The translations under genes and the position numbers were made by a program. A stretch of 25,873 nt of DNA from Nitrososphaera sp. UBA210 (GTDB lineage Archaea; Thermoproteota; Nitrososphaeria; Nitrososphaerales; Nitrososphaeraceae): positions 1 to 25,873 of the forward strand of contig DADA01000067.1 in assembly GCA_002494895.1 (NCBI GenBank), given 5' to 3'. This document shows positions 22,109 to 25,873 of the stretch, one piece after another (positions within the stretch are counted from its first letter, which is position 1; each line of letters opens with the position of its first letter). The notes below the pieces were generated by a model, which was given only the letters and a program-made list of their open reading frames with translations, ran no database searches and was not told the origin of the DNA.

Positions 22109-23236
22109 CTATTTTCGCACACTTTGTACTTGTCTGTTAATCGGCAGGCTTATCAGAAACGTTGCGCCGCCTTCCGGGTTGTTTGTGGCAGTTAATTCTC
22201 CATTGTGAGCGGTCACGATAGCCTTGCTGATGTACAAGCCGAGGCCAGACCCCTTCTTGTTCCCCTCACCGTGGTCCTTGGTCACAAATTTTTCAAACAG
22301 CCTTGGCAAGATGTCTATGGGTATTCCTCCGCCAGTATCAGATATTTTGATCTCCAGTCGATTCTTATCCGCGTAGGCTCTGCTTTCGATCTTTATGCTT
22401 CCTTTCGAAGTGAACTTCATAGAGTTGCCGACCAGGTTTGTTATTACCTGCGTGATCCTGGACCTGTCTGCGTCAATCAAGAGCTCCATATCTGAATCAG
22501 GGTGATCAACAGAGACAGAAATATCCTTGTTCAGCTCACCTGTAAGAGAGTCCACTGCGTGCCGCAAGAGCTCGTTGATTTTTACCCTGCTGAATTCGTA
22601 CTTTAGATTGTCGCTTTCGATCCTGCTGACATCCAAAATGTCGTTGGCCAGTTGCTGAAGACGGCGAGCTTCGCCGAGGACTCCCTCCCATGCTGTTTCT
22701 TGGTTGATACTTCCTCTTTTCGCCAAGAGAGCGAATCCCAGAATAGGCTGGATAGGTGTCCTCAGCTCGTGTGAGGCGATAGCAACGAATTCGTTCTTCA
22801 ACCTCTCTTTTCTCTTCAACTCCTCTTTGTCCTTCTCCGCACCCGCGATCGCGCGGTAATTGAAGGTATCATCTATGACCACAACACTTCCGCCTTTCAC
22901 TGACCCGTGCTTGTCCTCAAGTGGTTTAATGTTCAGCAGTGCCGGAAAGGTACTGCCGTCCTTTCTCCTGAGCCATACTCTCTGTGCGAAAATGCCCGTC
23001 TGGTCTTCAAGCCTTTCCAAAGTCTTGTGAAGAATATTGTCAGGCGTCGCTTCGGCAAGATCCAAAAAAGAAGCATTTGCCAGTTCTTTTCTTGGATATG
23101 CAAAAAGGGAGGCGAACAGGTCGTTGCAATCTCGTATGAAACCACTTGTATCTATGGTGCAGCACGCCACAGGCACCTGATCGTACGAGACGATTCGGAA
23201 ATGACTCGCATTTCCCTCATTAGTTGCCTTTAGCAA
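22109..23236 (-). CDS. Soluble PAS-domain histidine kinase
   Basis: 375 residues without membrane segments. PAS domain (about 15-130: SYDQVPVACCTIDTSGFIRD to RRKDGSTFPALLNIKPLED), short coiled linker, HisKA with the phosphorylated H156 in FVAIASHELRTPIQPI, then HATPase_c with N box NLVGNSMKFT, G1 SDTGGGIP, F box LFEKFV and G2 GSGLGLYI. It autophosphorylates on sensing an intracellular signal through PAS; the ligand is unknown. It starts with TTG; the nearby ATG is out of frame. It meets the response regulator tail to tail and diverges from protein B. Confidence 0.93.
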   Translation of the reverse strand: MLKATNEGNASHFRIVSYDQVPVACCTIDTSGFIRDCNDLFASLFAYPRKELANASFLDLAEATPDNILHKTLERLEDQTGIFAQRVWLRRKDGSTFPALLNIKPLEDKHGSVKGGSVVVIDDTFNYRAIAGAEKDKEELKRKERLKNEFVAIASHELRTPIQPILGFALLAKRGSINQETAWEGVLGEARRLQQLANDILDVSRIESDNLKYEFSRVKINELLRHAVDSLTGELNKDISVSVDHPDSDMELLIDADRSRITQVITNLVGNSMKFTSKGSIKIESRAYADKNRLEIKISDTGGGIPIDILPRLFEKFVTKDHGEGNKKGSGLGLYISKAIVTAHNGELTATNNPEGGATFLISLPINRQVQSVRK

Positions 23237-23255
23237 GACATCTGCCTCTATTCTA

Positions 23256-23285
23256 CTACATTTGGTCTAGGGTTACAAAATGTAG
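23256..23285 (+). repeat. 8-bp inverted repeat between the kinase and protein B
   Basis: CTACATTT at 23256-23263 and AAATGTAG at 23278-23285 are perfect arms around 14 nt, in the 134-base divergent region. It could be an operator shared by both genes. A TATA-like GATTTTAAG at about 23318-23326 lies between it and protein B. Confidence 0.4.
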
Positions 23286-23370
23286 GTATTTGTTTGTAAA
23301 TAAGGATACACCTAATGATTTTAAGCGCATCTTGCATCAGACAAACCATTGCTAGCGACGGACGGAAGGG

Positions 23371-23712
23371 GTGAATAGATTGCAGGAGGCAAGTGACAAG
23401 CGTGGAAACAACGGAAATCTCCTACTCTTGAGAAAGGCTCTCGACGAAACTATCTATTCACTTGGAGGCCCCATCCACAAGACGATTACCTGGCATATGA
23501 ACAACAGGGGACTTCTCGCAGATCCAAAGCGGATCGATATTACTGCTTTTTACATGAACCTGAAAGAGCTTGTCGGGCCCGGTGCGGACATGATTATGGA
23601 AGAAGCCTGGCAAAAGTTGAAGAAGCAATACAAGGGACCTCTCGATTTCAGCACCGGAACGCCGGTGGACAGGATGAAAAAGATGATCAGCAGCGACGAG
23701 GAGGTAGCGTAA
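23371..23712 (+). CDS. Small helical protein B of the signalling cluster
   Basis: 113 residues from a GTG preceded by a purine-rich GGAAGGG, which may act as a ribosome binding site. The core is LLLLRKALDETIYSLGGPIH, a middle helix, then RIDITAFYMNLKELVGPGAD and an amphipathic helix. It resembles protein A at 21127-21453 in helix order and the LG and G-x-G turn positions, suggesting a shared domain. The stop TAA overlaps the ATG of the next gene by 1 nt, so it is translationally coupled to the membrane protein and may be its cytoplasmic output partner. Confidence 0.72.
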   Translation: MNRLQEASDKRGNNGNLLLLRKALDETIYSLGGPIHKTITWHMNNRGLLADPKRIDITAFYMNLKELVGPGADMIMEEAWQKLKKQYKGPLDFSTGTPVDRMKKMISSDEEVA

Positions 23713-24542
23713 TGGAAAAGCAATTTGCCGAAGTCAACATTGGCAAGGAACGCAAGAAGTACGTAGCGGGCCTAATCATTACGATCGCTGCGATAAACGG
23801 TTTCGTCACCCTGATCATGGGATCGGAAGTGAATTTCATCTATTATGATATCTTCAGGATCGGAACCATAGCGTCTGCTACCGCCCTGTCATTCGTAGTC
23901 TTTGGAAAACAGGGAAGCGGAGGTCTGTTCGGAAAGGCTTACACCGGATTGGCAGTAGGGCTTACCATGTGGCTCGTTGCAGAATCAATATGGGGATACT
24001 ACGAAGTCGTATTGGGAGAAGAGTCTCCATTCCCCTCGATTGCTGATGCATTTTGGCTTGGAGCTTATGGAGGTCTGCTCTATTACGTCTTCTCGCTGTA
24101 CAAGTTCTTTGGGAAGGGAATTAACAAGTTCGCGGTAGCTGGAGTAGTTGGCGCAATAGCGATATTCGCTTTCTTTTACCTCGAGAGCCTTGTTTCCGTA
24201 TCCATACCTCCGGAAGGCGAGGAAGGAGACGGGGAGTTTGTCCTGCCGCTGGCAATAAGCGTGGCTTATCCAGTCTTGGACTTCATACTTCTCATTCCTG
24301 CAATTCTAATGGTGTTCAACTCGGGAAGGGGCTATCTGACCTCAGTTCCTTGGGTGTTCGTGTCATTCATCCTTACTGCAGTAGCAGACATCTTGTTAGG
24401 GTATCAGGCAGTTGCGGGCTTTGAAGACGTTACGCTAGTAACAATGCTTTACAACTCTGCATACCTCTGCATGGCAGCCGGCTTGCTCTGGTATCTTAGG
24501 TTCTTCATATCAGGACAGAAGCAGATAATCAAGCCGCAGTAG
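23712..24542 (+). CDS. Polytopic membrane protein, sensor-like
   Basis: 276 residues with about eight membrane helices from residue 18 to 268. A recognisable stretch is MWLVAESIWGYYEVVLGEES followed by PFPSIADAFWLGAYGG; this W...E...W-x-YYE plus P-S-x-AD-x-(F/Y)WL pattern occurs in membrane domains attached to signalling proteins such as GGDEF enzymes. Here it stands alone, with no kinase or cyclase attached. A probable outside loop is acidic (PPEGEEGDGE, about 172-180). I infer a membrane sensor that signals through protein B, encoded just upstream with a 1-nt overlap. Ligand unknown. Confidence 0.75.
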   Translation: MEKQFAEVNIGKERKKYVAGLIITIAAINGFVTLIMGSEVNFIYYDIFRIGTIASATALSFVVFGKQGSGGLFGKAYTGLAVGLTMWLVAESIWGYYEVVLGEESPFPSIADAFWLGAYGGLLYYVFSLYKFFGKGINKFAVAGVVGAIAIFAFFYLESLVSVSIPPEGEEGDGEFVLPLAISVAYPVLDFILLIPAILMVFNSGRGYLTSVPWVFVSFILTAVADILLGYQAVAGFEDVTLVTMLYNSAYLCMAAGLLWYLRFFISGQKQIIKPQ

Positions 24543-24556
24543 ACTCCTCCGAAATC

Positions 24557-24579
24557 ATGTATGGGAATTTTACATACAT
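24557..24579 (+). repeat. 7-bp inverted repeat near the ribbon-helix-helix gene
   Basis: ATGTATG at 24557-24563 and CATACAT at 24573-24579 are perfect arms around 9 nt that include a TATA-like AATTTTACA. The arms share GTATG/CATAC with the repeat at 21501-21522, with a different spacer. A protein bound here would block the TATA element. Confidence 0.45.
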
Positions 24580-24641
24580 TCGCTTATCGGCAGGATTGCG
24601 TTATCAGCTGCCGAAAACCGCTGGCTTGTGCTGCGGTGACG

Positions 24642-24923
24642 GTGCCAAGAAATTTGCCCTCTATAAAGATAGAACTCAGCGAAAAGGAAATGGATGCAAT
24701 ACAGGAATATGCCAGGCAGTGCGGAGAGTCAATCCAGAGCCTGGTTCGCAAGCTGGTAATCCGTGATGCAACCTTGGCAGACGGCTATGGTGCCGATGAT
24801 TCCTCATATGATTTCAGAATAGTGTTGCCTTCAGAGAACTCCTCTTCAGCCGATCGCGCGCGAATTCAGGACACATACAACCGAGTCAGACGAATCATGG
24901 GCTGGAAGGAAATCCAGCTCTAG
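24642..24923 (+). CDS. Ribbon-helix-helix-like small regulator
   Basis: About 93 residues from the GTG at 24642 (MPRNLPSIKIELSE); the frame is open back to an ATG at 24561, but that first part has unusual composition and lies over a TATA-like element, so a later start is likely. Residues about 6-45 match a ribbon-helix-helix pattern: strand PSIKIELS, helix EKEMDAIQEYARQCG, turn, helix SIQSLVRKLVIRD. The remainder is polar and ends in a short helix (RVRRIMGWKEIQL). RHH proteins bind DNA as dimers and often repress their own promoter; the inverted repeat at 24557-24579 is a candidate site. Family call by pattern only. Confidence 0.6.
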   Translation: MPRNLPSIKIELSEKEMDAIQEYARQCGESIQSLVRKLVIRDATLADGYGADDSSYDFRIVLPSENSSSADRARIQDTYNRVRRIMGWKEIQL

Positions 24924-24948
24924 AACATGGCGCGCTTGGCACCAAAAT

Positions 24949-25188
24949 CTAGCTCCAAGAGTACGAGAAAACGGAGCTGCTTCCCACGGTCTGGAGCCAT
25001 CTCTCTACTTTTCGATGGCCTTCTTCGTCAAGTAGGTTCAATGGAGATTTGTCGTCATCTTCTAGCATGACATAACACTTGGTTCCAAAGACTTCTTTCA
25101 CCTCCAGCTTCTCATAAAATACTTTTCTTATCTCTTCAGGAATATGCGCTTCCGTCGCTATGGCATGAAACGACATTCTTCTGCTCAT
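24949..25188 (-). CDS. Small unrecognised protein
   Basis: 79 residues, ATG start at 25188 with a second ATG four codons later. The sequence reads as a compact alpha/beta domain (HIPEEIRKVFYEKLEVKEVF, then KCYVMLEDD, then EEGHRKVERWLQTV). No family recognised. It is supported by an uninterrupted frame in a region with no better gene on the other strand and by balanced composition, but the short length leaves some doubt. Confidence 0.5.
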   Translation of the reverse strand: MSRRMSFHAIATEAHIPEEIRKVFYEKLEVKEVFGTKCYVMLEDDDKSPLNLLDEEGHRKVERWLQTVGSSSVFSYSWS

Positions 25189-25311
25189 CTGAGTATTCCT
25201 CGGGCGTAGTCAATATTATGGATTTCTGGAGTTCGTGCGATGTAAGTCCGGCTTGATACAGACAGAAGTTAATACAGTTCGCGACTCTTAGGTTGCTCTG
25301 AACTCTAATCC

Positions 25312-25632
25312 ATGTCAGAAAAAGAGCTCTCAGTATTGGAAATAGACAAGATATTAAACGAACTGGAAAAGTCGCTTGACGTCGGCGCCGGAAATGAAGA
25401 AATAAGAATCATGGATGTCCACGACGCGAAAGATTCCGCTCCCAATACCGACACATCTCTCCTGCGTTTCGAATGTCCATCAGCGATATGGGAAGAGTTC
25501 GCTGATTACTGCGTCAGAAACGAGCTAGACCCTGCGCAGCAGATAAAGGAAGCAATAATCAGCTACTACAGAAATCTCTGGCAGACATACAGAATCAGAA
25601 AAAGGCTGCATGACGACTCTTCTCTAGTGTAG
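25312..25632 (+). CDS. Small protein with a possible ribbon-helix-helix segment
   Basis: 106 residues, ATG start. An acidic N-terminal half (helix KELSVLEIDKILNELEKSL, then a polar linker) is followed by LLRFECPSAIWEEFADYCVR and ELDPAQQIKEAIISYYRNLW, which has the strand-helix-turn-helix spacing of ribbon-helix-helix proteins, and a basic end. A TATA-like TTAATACA at about 25267-25274 lies 41 nt before the start. It could be a regulator or antitoxin-like protein, but no toxin gene is evident next to it. Confidence 0.6.
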   Translation: MSEKELSVLEIDKILNELEKSLDVGAGNEEIRIMDVHDAKDSAPNTDTSLLRFECPSAIWEEFADYCVRNELDPAQQIKEAIISYYRNLWQTYRIRKRLHDDSSLV

Positions 25633-25739
25633 TCGCCAGTTATCTTCTAGTTCCTCTGGCCTTTAATCTGCTTTGGAATGACTCTGGGTTCAGACCCGAA
25701 AGATTATCTTGCGGAACGTACAAGAGATCACCGGAATAA

Positions 25740-25873
25740 ATGCCGAAGAGGCACTTTAGTACGATAGAAGAATTCAAGAATAACCTACACAAGGACGGTG
25801 CCACACTCGTAGAGTTTTCAGGAAGTAAGGTGCCATGCATCCTGGTCGCCCCGGAGGAATACCAGAAGATTCT
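25740..25873 (+). CDS. 5' end of an unrecognised gene (cut by the window)
   Basis: The frame is open from an ATG at 25740, immediately preceded by an in-frame TAA, to the window end (44 complete codons). It begins MPKRHFSTIEEFKNNLHKDG and continues with a strand-like ATLVEFSGSKVPCILVAPEEY. Too little is visible for a family call. The composition resembles coding sequence more than the opposite-strand frame at 25640-25840, which I do not accept. Confidence 0.5.
   Translation, partial: MPKRHFSTIEEFKNNLHKDGATLVEFSGSKVPCILVAPEEYQKI

Noticed and set aside
25685..25705. GGGTTCAGACCC, which resembles a tRNA T-arm
   Set aside because: It is a 4-bp hairpin with a 4-nt loop; T-arm geometry (5-bp stem, 7-nt loop) and the other tRNA arms cannot be formed around it.
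25640..25840. 66-residue minus-strand frame
   Set aside because: It overlaps the more convincing plus-strand gene starting at 25740 and shows no recognisable pattern.
1..25873. CRISPR array, transposase, integrase or attachment site
   Set aside because: No regularly spaced repeats, no mobile-element protein motifs and no tRNA-associated direct repeats were seen by reading; a repeat-finding run was not possible.

Overview
The window is archaeal and looks like a soil-type ammonia oxidiser of the Nitrososphaera lineage (Thaumarchaeota/Nitrososphaerota). The phylum-level call rests on archaeal information-processing genes (Rpo3, eL18, eL43, SBDS, exosome Rrp4/41/42, prefoldin beta, Nob1, helicase-less XPF), a Sulfolobus-like 7-iron ferredoxin and TATA boxes about 25-30 nt before many start codons. 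The genus is an inference from moderate GC, many TTG/GTG starts and the style of the signalling genes; no ammonia-oxidation gene is present here.

Layout. 1-3400: the start of a DUF432-like gene, divergent from an MscS channel, then an unrecognised gene and a class III cyclase homologue fired from divergent TATA boxes. 3401-5381 (minus): rpo3-rpl18e-rpl13-rps9, a short version of the archaeal ribosomal/RNA polymerase operon. 5472-11071 (plus): SBDS, then the exosome cluster rrp4-rrp41-rrp42-rpl37ae-pcc1-pfdB-xpf, with one hemerythrin-like gene inserted in reverse between SBDS and rrp4. The pcc1 gene is easy to miss because it starts at a TTG inside rpl37ae. 11102-12422 (minus): NAD kinase and Nob1, overlapping. 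12523-16981 (plus): a two-domain rhodanese, a small unknown, a ferredoxin with a large N-terminal extension, and a membrane GT2 glycosyltransferase with an added C-terminal module.

17153-21081 (plus) is the most unusual block: a winged-helix protein translationally coupled to an AAA+-type ATPase with a degenerate nuclease-like tail, a 200-base spacer with a strong 16-bp inverted repeat, then a protein with an isoprenoid-synthase-like Asp-rich motif and a four-helix membrane protein. 21127-24542 is a signalling cluster: a stand-alone response regulator and a soluble PAS histidine kinase meeting tail to tail, flanked by two small proteins that resemble one another, the second coupled to a polytopic membrane protein. 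The last 1.3 kb holds small regulator-like genes (two with ribbon-helix-helix-like segments) and a gene cut by the window end.

The core of the window is translation, RNA processing and tRNA modification; the right third is lineage-specific signalling and uncharacterised genes. I saw no tRNA or rRNA gene, CRISPR array, insertion sequence or integrase. No gene-free stretch exceeds 300 bases; the longest are 6777-7037 (promoters only) and 19432-19631 (inverted repeats).
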